Source: Brachyhypopomus gauderio (Eukaryota > Chordata > Actinopteri > Gymnotiformes > Hypopomidae). Taken from it: a stretch of DNA of 64,000 nucleotides. The position numbers were made by a program, and so were the translations under genes. The notes beneath the pieces were generated by a model, which saw nothing but the letters and a program-made list of their open reading frames with translations, was not told where the DNA came from and did not search any database. The DNA is taken from positions 1,908,896-1,972,895 of the forward strand of contig NW_027506889.1 in assembly GCF_052324685.1 (NCBI RefSeq), read 5' to 3'. Shown here in pieces: positions 1 through 12,400 of the stretch; position 1 is the stretch's first letter, and each line of letters begins with the position of its first letter.

Positions 1-2650
1 AAGTAAATAAGTACATAGGCCAAGAACAGAGCTAACACACATCTTCAGGAATGCTCCACTCTGTATCCTTTCACAAACGCCTGGCATAATAGACTCATTT
101 GTCTAAACGTTACTGTGCTATGGATGTCACATACACAGAGAGCTCCGTTCTTTTATGTTCACTGTGAAGCAGCTCTCTGGTATGTCATGTAAGGCCTGCA
201 CCAAAGGGACAAATTCAACTCCAGACAGCAGTTGACTTCTTCATAAGCTTATCTGATGTGCTGGACAAAGGATTGTGGTGAACTATGATCTTGCCAGACT
301 GGGGAATGAGGATGAGAAATGTTACTTTCCATGTGTTCATTAACACCTGCTAAGATTCCACGTACCACTGTCAGCTGTTGCGTGATCAGCACTGGTTGTT
401 AAATAAATAAAGATTTAGTGGCATTCCTGCTGCTACAACTGATCTGCGTTTGTTCAGAACCGAGACTTCAGCCTTTATTGTAGTACAAATCATCCTTATC
501 ATATCTTAGTGAGGTTCCTGCATTGGTTTGCTAATTAGAGAAAAAGAGAAAGGATTTCTCAGCTGAGCCTTTATTTCCTATCACACCACTGCAATATTCA
601 GCACCTTGGACGTTGCAATCACCACAGCAGATCATAACGTCCAGTATCTTATCAATACAGCCACATAACTATTGCTATAACTATATACTAAAACACTTAT
701 AACTTACCATCAATGTTAAAATCAATGTTTATAACACAGATTTTAACATTGATGGCAAGTTATATGTTTTATGTGCAAAGCAGGTGTTATCCCAAATCAT
801 GGGAAAGCATTGCATGCATATTAAAATGCTAATCGTAATGTTTCAGCCTTTCAAATAAAATAAATGATTGCTGCTTTAGAAAGAACAAGCTATGTTTTGC
901 ATGTCTACTGGCAGCTGATTTAGATCCTGGTGATTATGGAAGAGCGAGGAAGCATGGCACACTGATTAAGAATTTAGAGACTTAGGATCAGGGCTTGGTT
1001 ACACACACAGGTGTCAGCACTCCAGAGAAGGAACCTCTGGTTTCAGAAATGACACTTTGCATCCTCGTGATGGTACTTTGGTAATACAGAGTGGAGAAAC
1101 TTTTAAAGAGTGGGACATCTAAAATATTGTTTTATATTTTAAGTATTTCATAATACAACACTATAGGTTTGGGCCTGTATCTCTTCCTCTGGGATAAGTT
1201 ATTGCCTATCCTGCATTCCGAACCGCTCCCTCTCTTCTGGCTTTATTGGCAGCGAAGAGCAGCAACTCGCGCGACGTTTTGGCCTTTAGCGAAATGCAGA
1301 ACAGCGCAGGTGAGTTGGAGGGTACCGGGGCGGACTGGCAGGTAACCAGCTGCTGATATAACGCCAGAACAATCCGATATTGTATTAACACAAAAGCACC
1401 GCACGCGCGAGACCCTCAGAGTCCAGCCTGTTTTCTTCTCGTGACCAGTCTACACATATACAAAACTTTTCAACAGACACCATTCACTTATCCAGTGATA
1501 GTTTACAATTACGGTAATATTAATACTCATTAATATGAGGTAATAATATTAGTTGGTACAGGTAACTTACGTATAGTCCCAAAAGACGGACGCATTCCTC
1601 ATGAAGTAGCCTGGCCAAGGCGGCCGCTCTCTCGGTCTGCCCCCCACTCCGCTGCCTTCCGTTAGTATTTAGGCTGGCCATTTATTTTTACAGTGACTAA
1701 AATAGCTCAGGGAGTGAGGATTAGTATTTTAAAGACATTTTAAACTATCTGTCCCACAGCGTTATCCTTTAGTGAACGAAGATCCTCTGTGCCGCTGGAC
1801 TTTGCTTTAACTACTCGTAGATAATGAATTAGAGTGTCTTTTCCAGGCGGACGAGTGTAACACTGTTCCCCACTCATCACTGTCTGCACTCCACCTCCTA
1901 CTCAAATGGGAGTCTTGGAAAATTTAAAGAGACGCGTGCCGGGGTGGAGACTAACTATTACGGCCACATTTCTCTGAGCGTTAACTTGATTAATATGCAC
2001 AAACTCCAGTAAGTGGGTGAGCATACATTTATACAGCATTTTATAAACTGATCAGGGGACAAAAAACCCCCACAAGTGAATTGGTTCCTTGTCTCTAACG
2101 GTTTTGTGTCGTGCTTTGCTGTGGTGAGGCCGATTCAGCTTGTCACCATACATACAATAAACCAAATCAAAAAGAGAAACCACTGCTCTTAACTGGACAT
2201 TTGGATACTTAATTCAAGTACCGACATAGCCTAGGTTGTATCTGAATTTCATTAATGTCACCCCTTGGTACTTTAAATCTGTAGTCGGGTGGCTAAAGGC
2301 TCTCGTTGTATTGCCAGATGAATGTTGCAGGATTCTCGGATGTTTCGTGCCACACGAGTTCAGGCGGTATTGGTGCAGTACCGTGCCGAGCCGTAGGGGG
2401 CGCCCTCGCCCACACTGCCCCTCCGAGCCGGAGAGGAGAAGCGCGCACTTCCTGATAAACAGACATACGGCTCGGCGTCAAAACCTCTAACATAAAAAAA
2501 ATCACAATCCCACGTACGTTTTTGACTAACAGCAATCCAAAGTGCGTTTTCTTGAGTTGGACTGCCCTGAAGCGAACTTTGATGCAAACCAGAGAAATCC
2601 TGTGCAAGCGAGTTTGCTTTAGCTTCAGCTAGCAGGTTTAACCGGGTGGA
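1..2650. other. Upstream intergenic region, no gene recognised
   Basis: I see no exon chain here that matches a known protein. The stretch is AT-rich apart from slightly CpG-richer patches near 1200-1320, 1600-1660 and 2380-2480. It holds a long imperfect hairpin at about 690-772, described in the findings. The last few hundred bases should contain the promoter and 5' UTR of the CCCH zinc-finger gene that starts at 2652. A short open piece with a good splice donor on the minus strand (about 1570-1602, donor GTAAGT) could be a first exon of something, but nothing downstream supports it. Confidence 0.5.
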
Positions 2651-2651
2651 C

Positions 2652-3717
2652 ATGAACTCGCTGGTGGGCTACGGAGTCTCATCCGACTCGGAGGGGGAAG
2701 AAGACGGAGCAGGCAGAGCCCAACTGTGAGTAATGTGTCTAACACAACTGTTAGCTTTCCCGGTACTGGGAGAGACGTTGCGCGTTATTACTATGTAATA
2801 ACATAGTAACTGTGTAATAACATAGTAACTACGATAAATGTGTCTGTCCATCTGTCAATGTGTCTGTCCACGGTCTGTCCATCGTGATTGTGTCTAGCCA
2901 GAAAACAACAATGTGTCATTAACTAGACCAAGTGCCAAACCCACTAGAATACCAAGTGTCTTTGTATTTATTTAGGCTACTTAAAAATAAGTTTTTCTGC
3001 AGTGTGTAATTACATAATTACATTTCACTGTCTTTGTACAGGGCAGACAAAAATGTAAAAGATGAAACTGAGGAGAAACTTCCAAACTTTATGCTCGAGT
3101 CAGGCTCAGCGTCCAGCGAACCTAGCTCTGACTCTGAGCAAGAAGAGGAACAGGCCTCTGGCGCACCCGACCCTCATTGCACGGAAAACGTGCCCTCAGC
3201 CCCCGAGACCTTGCTTCCTCCCTTGATCAGCACCGCCTGTCACAAACTACCCCCTCCTCCCCTGGGCACGCTGGGATCAGCAGCGCTGCCTGGAGGTAGC
3301 AGTGTGTTCACGAACCCCTTTAAGCAGAGAGCCGAGGAGAGACTGAACGTGCTGCGGAAACACGTCCCACTCACACTACAGGCCCATCCCACCCAGATAG
3401 GTGGGAAAAAGATGTGTCTAGCATATAGAAAAAATGGCCGCTGTCGTTTCGGAAGCCGTTGCAAGTTTGCCCACGACAGCGATCTGCAGAGTACAACTAC
3501 TACAGGTCGGGCCCTTGAGCCAGCCGTCTCCGAGAATGGCCCCGTGGATCCCCCGGACTCAGACTGCAGGGCCACCATCTCAGAGAGAGACGGGGAGGAT
3601 GACGAAGACAACCACAGGAGGAAGAAGCAGAGGGTTGGACTCAACGATAGTCTCGTACCCCCAAAACGAGCACTAAAGCAGTACTCCATGCTCAGAGATA
3701 GAACCTTGCACTCCTAG
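2652..3717 (+). CDS. CCCH-type zinc-finger protein, function unknown
   Basis: Two coding exons, 2652-2725 and 3042-3717, joined by a GT-AG intron, give 249 residues. The protein starts MNSLVGYGVSSDSEGEED. The middle is acidic and serine-rich. One canonical CCCH finger (C-x8-C-x5-C-x3-H) lies at about residues 143-162, reading CLAYRKNGRCRFGSRCKFAH. The tail is basic, with RRKKQR that looks like a nuclear localisation signal. Proteins with such a finger usually bind RNA; that role is inferred for this one. The start was chosen because it opens exon 1 and the donor and acceptor phases join cleanly (CT|G). A polyadenylation signal ATTAAA lies at 3766-3771. I recall uncharacterised fish proteins of this type but cannot give a secure symbol. 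Confidence 0.85.
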
Positions 3718-3765
3718 GTCTTGGAAGACAGGAACTTTATAACCTAGGTGTTGTATTTTCAATGA

Positions 3766-3771
3766 ATTAAA
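3766..3771 (+). terminator. Poly(A) signal of the CCCH gene
   Basis: ATTAAA lies 49 bases after the stop codon of the CCCH zinc-finger gene, which makes a very short 3' UTR likely. The convergent zfp91 transcript has its own candidate signal about 120 bases further on. Confidence 0.5.
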
Positions 3772-3891
3772 CATTTCAAGACACCGTTATATGAACAATA
3801 TAAAGAAAATCCAGCATTAAATGGATAACAAACAATGTTATCCATCACCCTTGCTCAGAGAGAGAGACTGAAAAAGAGGAGTGTAGTAACG

Positions 3892-4862
3892 TTTATTGAA
3901 TTGGTTTAGCATGACTCAAAGACTTACCAAATATCTAACTTGTTAAAATACGTCATAGGCAGTGTTTAGTTACACCATTTCTCTAGCTCTGGTTTAGTCT
4001 GGTGAATGCTAGTAAAGGAGAAGTGACCTCTAGGTCGATCTGTAGTGAAGACTCTGTTCTAATGCACTTGCGTTATGTAGAAAGAAGCATTTCCACCTGT
4101 GGGTTGTGGGAGTCCTGATCAAACCCTGCGGCAGGACTCGCTTCACCTTCCTCATGAGGTAAATCTAAAAGCCAACAGGTCTCAGCACTGCCGACCTTGT
4201 GTTCTGGCAAAAGTCTTCATACGGAGTTCTTCTCAGTATGTTTAAGCTACCGAGTCACGTTTTGTAATTATTCAGGACAGATGGAACTGTGTAATAAAGT
4301 CTTTTAAGCCCACGTACTGAATGGTGATGTTTCTGTGAAAAAGACTCTGAAATGGAACCAAGTCAAAAGCTGAGACTGATCCTTACATATTATCCTGTGG
4401 GACAGTCTAGGATTTCATCATCTATTGTGTAGAGAAACTTTGCTTCAATAAATACCCCCCCCCCCCCATGGTTAGCTATAAAAGAGGGAAACACTATGCT
4501 TCTATTAGAGGGTTGTTGAGATAATATATGAGTGCAGTGTTTAGATATATATATATATATAAAAAAAAGTGGTGAAACAGATTACAAAAGTTTTTAGAAC
4601 TCAAAAACACAGACACATGAAAATAAAAAAGTAATATTTGGAGGAGACTAAAACTGTTTATGTACAAAACATAACAACAACTTAAAACAAGCTTTCCCTG
4701 ATACATACATTTCTAGGAACCTACCGAAAGGTAATATGAATACATATAATATATTTATGATCCTATATATTTAAGTTTGTAGGAGGTTCACTAAGGAGAC
4801 TAATACACTAGGCAATCTCCTCACCTTCCTGCATAATTATAAGGTGAATCTCACAAGAATTG
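3892..4862 (-). other. zfp91: Probable zfp91 3' UTR with poly(A) signal
   Basis: Minus-strand AATAAA at 3892-3897 is the best candidate signal after the zfp91 stop at 4863. The interval has no coding sign. It carries a C run at about 4456-4468, a short (TA)n at 4542-4560 and AT-rich sequence. This would give a 3' UTR of roughly 970 bases and a tail-to-tail layout with the CCCH gene. Confidence 0.45.
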
Positions 4863-7800
4863 CTACATGAGTCCGTGCTGTATCTGCCCCTCCGAGCTGT
4901 CCGTCATAACCTGCCCCTCGCCGCCGCCTGGTGCTTCCCAAACACCTCCCACATTTCCATTCTCTGTAGGACCGCTGCTCTCCCAGATGGCCCCGCCCTC
5001 TCCTGTCTCCTGAGGAACAGTGGAAGGTTGTTGGGAGGGAGATGATGATGAAGGTTGAGGCTCAGCAGTGAAACCCAGGGAACCTCTACAGTCAGAAGAG
5101 GATTCAGGCAGGGTGTGAGTGAGCAGGGTGGTTGTTGGGGCGGAGCTAGGATTGGGGGGCGGAGCTAAGATCTGCTGGGGCTGGGTGGTCTGGAGGGGTA
5201 ACTGCTGTGTGACAGAGAGCATAGGCAGCTGCTGGATGTGCTGCTGTTGCTGGGTAACCGGTGTGAAGGTCATGTGGAGGATGTGCGGCTGAGAGGCATA
5301 CGACTGCACAGGCAAGGGCTGCACCAGCGTGGCCTGCTGGGCCACCGTAGCCGAGGGCTGGAGGGCCAGCGGCTGGACTGAGGCCTGCTGCTGATGGCAC
5401 ACCGGAGCAGACACGAACTGCAGTGGCAGGGCCTGCAAGGTGTGGGTGGAGGTCTGGTGTGACGAAGCACCACCTTCCTCCACCTCTGCAGCGGGCAGAG
5501 CCAGGGTGACGGGCACACGCATGCCGTGGAGGGAGTGGTCCTGGTCGACCACCATCACAGACCCCACATGGGCGACAGCACCTGGGCCGACGGGTGCCAA
5601 CGAGCCCACCTGACCCACTGCCACCTGCACAGAGCCCACCGCCACGTCGGAGGGCGCCTGCTCGGTCCGCACGGGCCCGGAGGACGCTTCCAGCAAGGCT
5701 CCCGGCGTGGTGATGAGGGCACCGGCGTTGGCTGCCAGGGCTTCGGCAATGAGAACCTCAGGGTGGCTCTTGGCCTTGTGGGCCACCACACTGTCCTTCT
5801 TCTCAAACTTCTTGCCACAGATGCTACAGGAGAACTGGTACGAGGCATCGGCGTCATGCTTCTTCATGTGCCAGTTCAGAGACGCTTTCTGCCGGCAGGT
5901 GAAGCCACAAATCTCACACCTGCGCCATGCGGAGAGAGACAGACAGAGCAGGAATGCCACCAAGGTCCCACCCCGCAGTAGTAATAGTTCCACAGTTATC
6001 TTTTGAAAACCGATAGTATAATATAAATGTAGTTAACGAGCACAGTAATGACAAAGGTACATCAGGAAAACGGGCCGCTTCTACAGGACAAAAATGTCCC
6101 CAGATGTTTTGTGTGAGCATCCATGTGTGTGTGTGTGCTATGGGGGCAGGAGATCTACTCACTGCAGAGGTTTCTCTCCTGTGTGGATCATACGATGCAC
6201 AGCCAGGTTGTGGGAGCTTTTGAAGGCTCGCGCACAGAACTCACAGATATAGTCCCTCTGATCTGCAACACACACAGAGCAGAACGCCCACCATGAACAC
6301 AGTAAGTCCGAGCAAAACACCCCACAACACAGCACACAGAGCACCATGAACAAAATGCCATGTTAACTTACATCTGCTCAATATTAAAAGTTTGCACCTT
6401 TCAAAAAGTTTTTTTTTTAAAGTTCCGGCCCACTTCTGCAGAACCTTTCTGACACCACATTCTGGATCTATATCTGTCTGTTAGTACGAGCATGTTTTTT
6501 CGTTTTGTACCTGTATGGTGCTTGGCGTGACGTAGTAACTGTTTCTGAAGCCGGAAAAGTCTTCCACAGGAGGGGTGAGGACATACATACTTCTTCTTCA
6601 TTAAGTGCTGGTATTTGATGTGATGCTGTGCGAGAGAGAGGAAATGACCTTCAGGAAAGGTCCAGAAGCTCAGAGGTCTCAGAGCTACTTTCAATTTGGT
6701 ATTATTGAACAGAATATGTATTTTACGTGGTGCATGTATTTTAGATTAGATTTACATGCTGTTAGTCACCCCCTACTCAGTGACGTCAGAAACTGTATTT
6801 GCAAAACACCTGTTGTCCCCAGGAGGACAGAGTTAGTTTACATGGGGATATTTTTTAATCTCTGAAACCTTTAAAGATGGTGGATGATTTTAATGTGAGA
6901 AGCGCTGCACAATATCAGAGTGTCAGCACAACACAGCATATGGAATACAAACATGTTTAGTTTGATTAAAGTGAAGCATTTAAAGCAAGAGCCATGTAGG
7001 GATCGCTGCTACCAAGTTCCCTATGTAGTGGTCACTGCTACCAAGTTCCCTATGTAGTGGTCACTGCTACCAAGTTCCCTAGACATCCTGTCAAAATGCA
7101 AGGCTGCAAAGTAAAGGATGCAGTGAGGTGTGATCACATGACTGATATGTAAGCACGCTTCACTGACAGCAAACCCCTGGCCTGTGTGTCTGCTCGAGCC
7201 TCCTGGGAGAAGCTTTTCTTTTTTTAACACCTAAATCCAGCCTTAGTCATCATTGCTGGGCTCCTTCTGTCATCAGCTGTCATTAACAGTCTCAGTCTGT
7301 TCAAAGTACCCAGTTAGTTAATATACGATAATCATTTCCTTTAGAATTCTTGTTAGACTGAATTTTAGAGCCACCCAAAGGACTTTCATTTCCACTCATT
7401 TTCGTGCTGCCCAGAAAAATGAACGAAGCCCGAAAGGTGAAGGGAGACACAACGAATCCTCCCATGACTACAGTCCTCGCACGGATCACAGATGTTTCCC
7501 AACCAGTGTGTAAAAGGTCTGTGAGCCACGAGAGCTGTGGTAACCTGTAGGTAGCGAGGATGTGCCAGAACTGTTCCACAGCCTTCCATCTCACAACGGA
7601 CATACTGCACCGGAGGCTTCTTCCTGTAGAGGGCAGCAGTGTGTTCAGCCCCGCCCCCTCCCCAGAGGAAGGGAGCGCGTCTCAGACTGCGTGTTAGCAT
7701 GAGCGCGTTGCTGCGCCAGGTCAGTTACTAACACAATTATTTTTACTGCGTCGGGTTGCTATGTCGTCTAGCACGGTGTATTCACCTTCGTTTCGGAAGA

Positions 7801-10800
7801 CGAGGGCTTTTGTCATCCTTCCGTCGCCTGCCTCTCCTGGAGGAAGACGGAGATGCATGTAAGAAACAGGACAGTACCTGATGAACAGTTAATGAAAACC
7901 AACAAAAGTTTGAAAATGAAAAGAGCTAAAGAACGAGACATTTGGATTCAGCACTAATCACATCACCAACATTAAAGTTTACTGCAAATATACTGAAAAA
8001 AAAAAACCCAAACAGAATTAGAATTAGCTCTTGAACAGGAAGCAGTCATACTTTAAAATCAGCTGTCTGACTGATTAGTTAGAATATGCTTATGCACATA
8101 AATATGGGGCCTCTTTTCAAACGAATCCCTTCACATTTCTCTCTTAACACCAGGGATCCCAGATGGCTTTTTGTCTGTATCTTTCAACAAGCTGTGTTTG
8201 TTTTGGTGCAATATCTCGTCCCACGCAGTGTTACGACAAGTCAGCTCGGCAATGTTTAAGTGTCTGACGCACCCCCCCCCCCCCCCCCCCCCCCTTAAAG
8301 GACTGAGGAGTTGTAGAAGTGCACAGTAGCAGTCGACCCAGACCACACATTAACCAAATGTTCACCACAAACCCCAACGTCATAACGAATGAGAAATTAA
8401 CACTACAAGGACAGCACAGCACTGACCAAATGAAGTCAAGGCAACGAATCCTTAATGCCTACTGGTTCTTCATCAGTGGAAGCATTAGGACAATAATTCT
8501 CCATTATTCATTACTCTGAATGGCTGAACCATTTTTAGCTGAGCTTTAGCAAAACCCATTAAACGTGAATGCAGAATATGAACCAAAGTTTGACTCTTAC
8601 AGTGCAGCATATCCCTGCAAAACCTCTTCATCAAACCCAATGCCTTATTAGAACTTCATTACTGCATAACTTCAGTTACTACGTATTTGTTGATTTAAGA
8701 TGTTAAGTGTGAGGAACATTCACATTTGAGAAGTTATTTTATCATTTTATTTTCTTTTTTCTAGCCAACTGGGTTTTACTGTGTAAAGCCCGTGTTATGA
8801 CCTCATTACTGGACCAGCCAGTTCTGCATTGTTCCCTTGTCAGAACTATAATGATTGGTACAGTGTGTACTGGGAAGAGTTGCTGCGTACCAATTTATTT
8901 AGGTCTCAGCATAGTTAATCTAACTTATGACTGCTGATATTAGTCATTTCACACAGTGGGTGTCCTTCAGACTTGTGTGCTGTGCTTTTATAATCTTGGG
9001 TAGAAAAGTCCTTTTTTTTCCATAGGTTCAACAAATGAATTAAAGTGTCAACATCAATTAATCAACCAACCGTTACTAACTAAATAAATTCAAATTCAAA
9101 CAGTTACTCACTTCCTTGGAGGCTCCGCCCCCTCTCCAAACTCCACCTTCACGTCAGGCCCCTCCCCTCCCTCCGTCTTCACCTCTGCGTCTCTCTCTCT
9201 CTCCCTTTCTCCTACTGCCACTTTATCCTTCTTCTCTCTCTGCCTGGGAGGGGCTCTTCTCCTTGGCTTTGGGGTGTCCCTGCAATTGAAGTGTAGCATC
9301 CAATGTGAAAACGTGGTGGTTTTATTACTTTAAATATTCATGCATAATTAAATCAATATATGCACATCAAAAATGGGCCCTCTCTTCTTATACCTTGGTG
9401 TAAGCAAACACGCACAGAGCTACAGTCACGCAGACACACACCATAACACCCACATCCACACTACCTTTCAGATTTGGGATCATAACTCTGGTCATTTAGG
9501 TCATCTCTAAAGGGCTCGTCTTCATCACTACTGACAACCTCCTCATCATCACTATAACACAGACAACGAAATCAGTAACGAAGCCCAATTAACCTCACTC
9601 TCCCACACACACACACCACAGTCACGCTGTGTCCAAGTCCACTGAATAATCACAGCCACAGCACTGAGCTGCTTATTCTACAGCTTACAATACAGCAGCA
9701 GCGCAGCATGCCAAGACACCAGCAGGTATAATCTGATGTCATGTTCAAGCTTCTCATAGACTTTGTCCCCTTGTCACAACAAACATTTACATTAATTAAC
9801 CTTATTTACAAAATAAAAGTTGTAGTTCTGTGCAAGGTCCACATAGAAAAAAAGTTTGTTGTTTTTAAATTTCTAAAATCGAGTCAGAGAAAACAGAATA
9901 TCAAAACAGTCAGACATAACTTTAATTCACCATTTTACCTCCTGGAATATCAGTTTTAGTCTACTAAAGAAATGCGAACATTTTCACAAACACAAATCAA
10001 CCATACAATAATGGCAAACTTGCACCACCTGCTGGCCAAAACACCTTGGTTTTCCTGTAATGCAGCTATTTTCACCTATGGACAGTACAAGACACTTCAG
10101 CAGTGAACCAATGTACCTCTGTGCCTGGGGTTGGTAGGTTTGGTCTTTCGGGTCATCCATGAAGGGAGTTTCTTCCTCACCCAGTGCAACATCTTCCTCC
10201 TCTTCTTCTGACTTCTTCCCACCACTGACGAAGTCCAGCACACACAATCTGTTAGAGGCTCTCAACACTTAAGACTGGCACCCATGACACTCAATAAGGG
10301 CACGAGGGGGCACGGCCCCCATGTTCATGCCAGCTCCAAGTGGCAAACATAAAGGAACTGAACATAAATAAAAGACAGAGCTCTATGCTGCGTGTCAATT
10401 TTATTCATCTAAACTGAATACACCCCAGGGAGGCAATACTGACCCATTTATACAAATCCAATTTCACAGGAAATAAGATTCATTTAATATACCTTGACTT
10501 ATAATGAACCACATTCTGATGCTGTCAGGATACACAAGCTCTTGCATGCTCACGCGCGCACACACACACACAATGCCTGACAATCAGTGCTCCTTAGACA
10601 TAGTTAATACAGTGTCTTGGTATGACATTATGATCTGATGAACTACGCTGTTACTAGAATATCAGTCCAATACACTAACATTATTATAGAGACATCTCTA
10701 ATCTTGTGGGTGTTTATATGAGTGTGTGTGTGTGTCCATCACCTTCCTCCTGCCTTCCTCCCAGACACCTTGTCTGCTTCCCCTGCAGAAACATGACACG

Positions 10801-12118
10801 ACATTACATTAATTATATGACAGGCGTTTAATACTTATATTCCACATTCAATCTGGTTTCAGAAAAAGCAAAAAGGTTTTGATGGACAACAATGGAAAAA
10901 CAATCAGAAGTCTAATCCACAAATAACTTAAGATAAAGGCCATATAAATGCTTTTTTAATTCCACATAGCTCTCGCCTTCAGATTGCACCAGTATACAGA
11001 ATTTACACCATTTCCATTTAATTTTACACTTCCCCTTTCGTCTCACTGCTTACTGGTTCTTGCTATTTTGCTGGTGCAGTTTAAAGAACCACAACATTTC
11101 AGAACCTCCCTCCAGTTTTTTTTTCGGAAATCAAGTCGTTACGGTCACACACGCAGCAAACGGACAGGATCCGTCGTACCGCAGTCAGCCTCCGCTTCTT
11201 CTTCGCTCTTGCACACCACCCTGAGCGAGGCTCGTGGAAGCCGCGAGGAAGACGTCCTGCCTCGGCCCTGCGGCCGCCGGCCACCCGCTACTGCGGTGGA
11301 GAGAAACAGAGCGGCCAACGTTCAGACCCCGATACCACTGCCACAGCTGTCCGCCATACATTAGACAAATTATCGTTTACCTCGAGTACTCGTGCCGTCC
11401 TTTATTTCTTCGGACCTGAGAGAAAAGGGGGAAGAACACAGTGGGGGCGGTTTAATTAGTGCAACTCGGTAGAGTAGGACTGAATATTACAAAAACACTG
11501 TAGACTCGGACAGGTAGGCAGCCCCCAACGCTTTAAGAAGTTGAGCGCTGAGGAACTACAGCGCTACCTGCCAACCGTGAACACGGGTCGGCACCACTCC
11601 ACCCCTTCGTTATTTTACAGCTAAAGCCCCTTCGACGTGCAACTAAAAACGCTGTTTATATTGTTTTGCGTCTATATACCGACAGCGCAAAGCATTTGGG
11701 CCGTCAACAGGGGCTGGGAGAGCGCTCACTCGGCAGGTCGGCCGCTGTCATTCGCCTCTGACGAACTGGCGGCTGCCGCGTTCTTCCTGCGCCGCGGGCA
11801 GACCGCCTTCCTCCGGCGGCTCGCCGCGTCGCGGGGCGGCTCGTCTTTGTCTTCGCCGATGTCGCTCTGCCTCCACGCCGGAACGGCCCGTGTCGACCGG
11901 TCACGCAACACTCGTCCACAGCCCGACACACTTGTGGCGGCGCCGTTGGTGTCTGGCGAGCAGGGCACCTCGGTCTTCAAGCGGCCGGCCCCCCGTCCTC
12001 TCAGCGCCCTCCGCGGCGTGGAAGGCGCAGGCTGGCTCGGGGATTTTTGTGAGGCCTTCTCCACAGCAAGTTCTGCCTCCTCTTTGTTATCCGAGGTTTT
12101 AACATTTTGCGGTTCCAT
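4863..12118 (-). CDS. zfp91: Zfp91, C2H2 zinc-finger E3 ubiquitin ligase
   Basis: Twelve coding exons in transcript order: 12118-11730, 11415-11381, 11290-11180, 10782-10743, 10224-10117, 9551-9465, 9279-9112, 7836-7786, 7623-7545, 6625-6511, 6262-6163 and 5919-4863. They sum to 2340 nt, 779 residues. All junction phases agree. The linker KRGRRRKDDKSPRLPKR and the finger QYVRCEMEGCGTVLAHPRYL match the human ZFP91 I remember. There are five C2H2 fingers, the last two in the final exon (CEICGFTCRQKASLNW, CSICGKKFEKKDSV). Human ZFP91 (570 aa) promotes K63-linked ubiquitination of NIK in non-canonical NF-kappaB signalling. Two oddities: the acidic PFxDD exon is present twice (10117-10224 and 9465-9551), and after the human-like ALAANAGALIT segment the C-terminus is a long Gln/Pro/Ser-rich tail that human lacks. 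Exons 2-4 are short and less certain than the rest. Confidence 0.95.
7007..7083. repeat. 29-bp direct repeat in zfp91 intron
   Basis: About two and a half head-to-tail copies of a unit of about 29 bp containing TAGTGGTCACTGCTACCAAG. It lies in the intron between the zfp91 exons at 7545-7623 and 6511-6625. No function is apparent. Confidence 0.8.
8272..8294. repeat. Homopolymer C run, 23 bases
   Basis: Uninterrupted run of C in a zfp91 intron. On the minus strand, the sense strand of the gene, this is a G run. Length in an assembly is often unreliable for such runs. Confidence 0.9.
9465..9551 (-). other. zfp91: Duplicate acidic exon of zfp91
   Basis: This 87-bp exon encodes DDEEVVSSDEDEPFRDDLND followed by QSYDPKSER. 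The exon at 10117-10224 encodes an acidic run, then TPFMDDPKDQTYQPQAQR. Both start after a split serine codon (AG|T), both end with AG|, and both lengths are multiples of three. Splicing can therefore include either or both in frame. Human ZFP91 as I recall it has one such segment (IPFKDDPRDETYKPHLER). Tandem exon duplication is the simplest explanation. Confidence 0.8.
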
Positions 12119-12400
12119 CACCGCGCACCCCCTTTTCTTCCAAACGTCCTTCTCGACGATGCTAATAATTACACACAAATTTGACCAGGCGATGAGATAT
12201 AAAGAGGACATAAAATATGAAAGGAGTTTGCTCGCTAAAGGCCGTGATCCAATTGTCAAACATATTTCACTCCGTCCTCTCGCCCCAGTCGCTAATTCTA
12301 TTGAAAAAAAAATGTAGTTCTGATTAATTGAAAACTTAGTTATATTAAGGGAGCTTAACTATGCAAAATCCATTTTTAAAGACCCAGACACTATTTTAAG
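11560..12400 (-). promoter_or_regulatory. zfp91: GC-rich 5' end and probable promoter of zfp91
   Basis: The stretch around exon 1 is rich in G, C and CpG compared with the AT-rich DNA on either side. This is typical of a vertebrate housekeeping promoter and first exon. The exact transcription start cannot be read from the sequence. Confidence 0.4.

Noticed and set aside
1292-1310. Possible tiny first exon (ATG then a GTGAGT donor) on the plus strand
   Set aside because: Only five codons before the donor and no downstream exon could be linked to it.
11637-12317. 226-codon plus-strand open frame
   Set aside because: It is the antisense shadow of GC-rich zfp91 exon 1.
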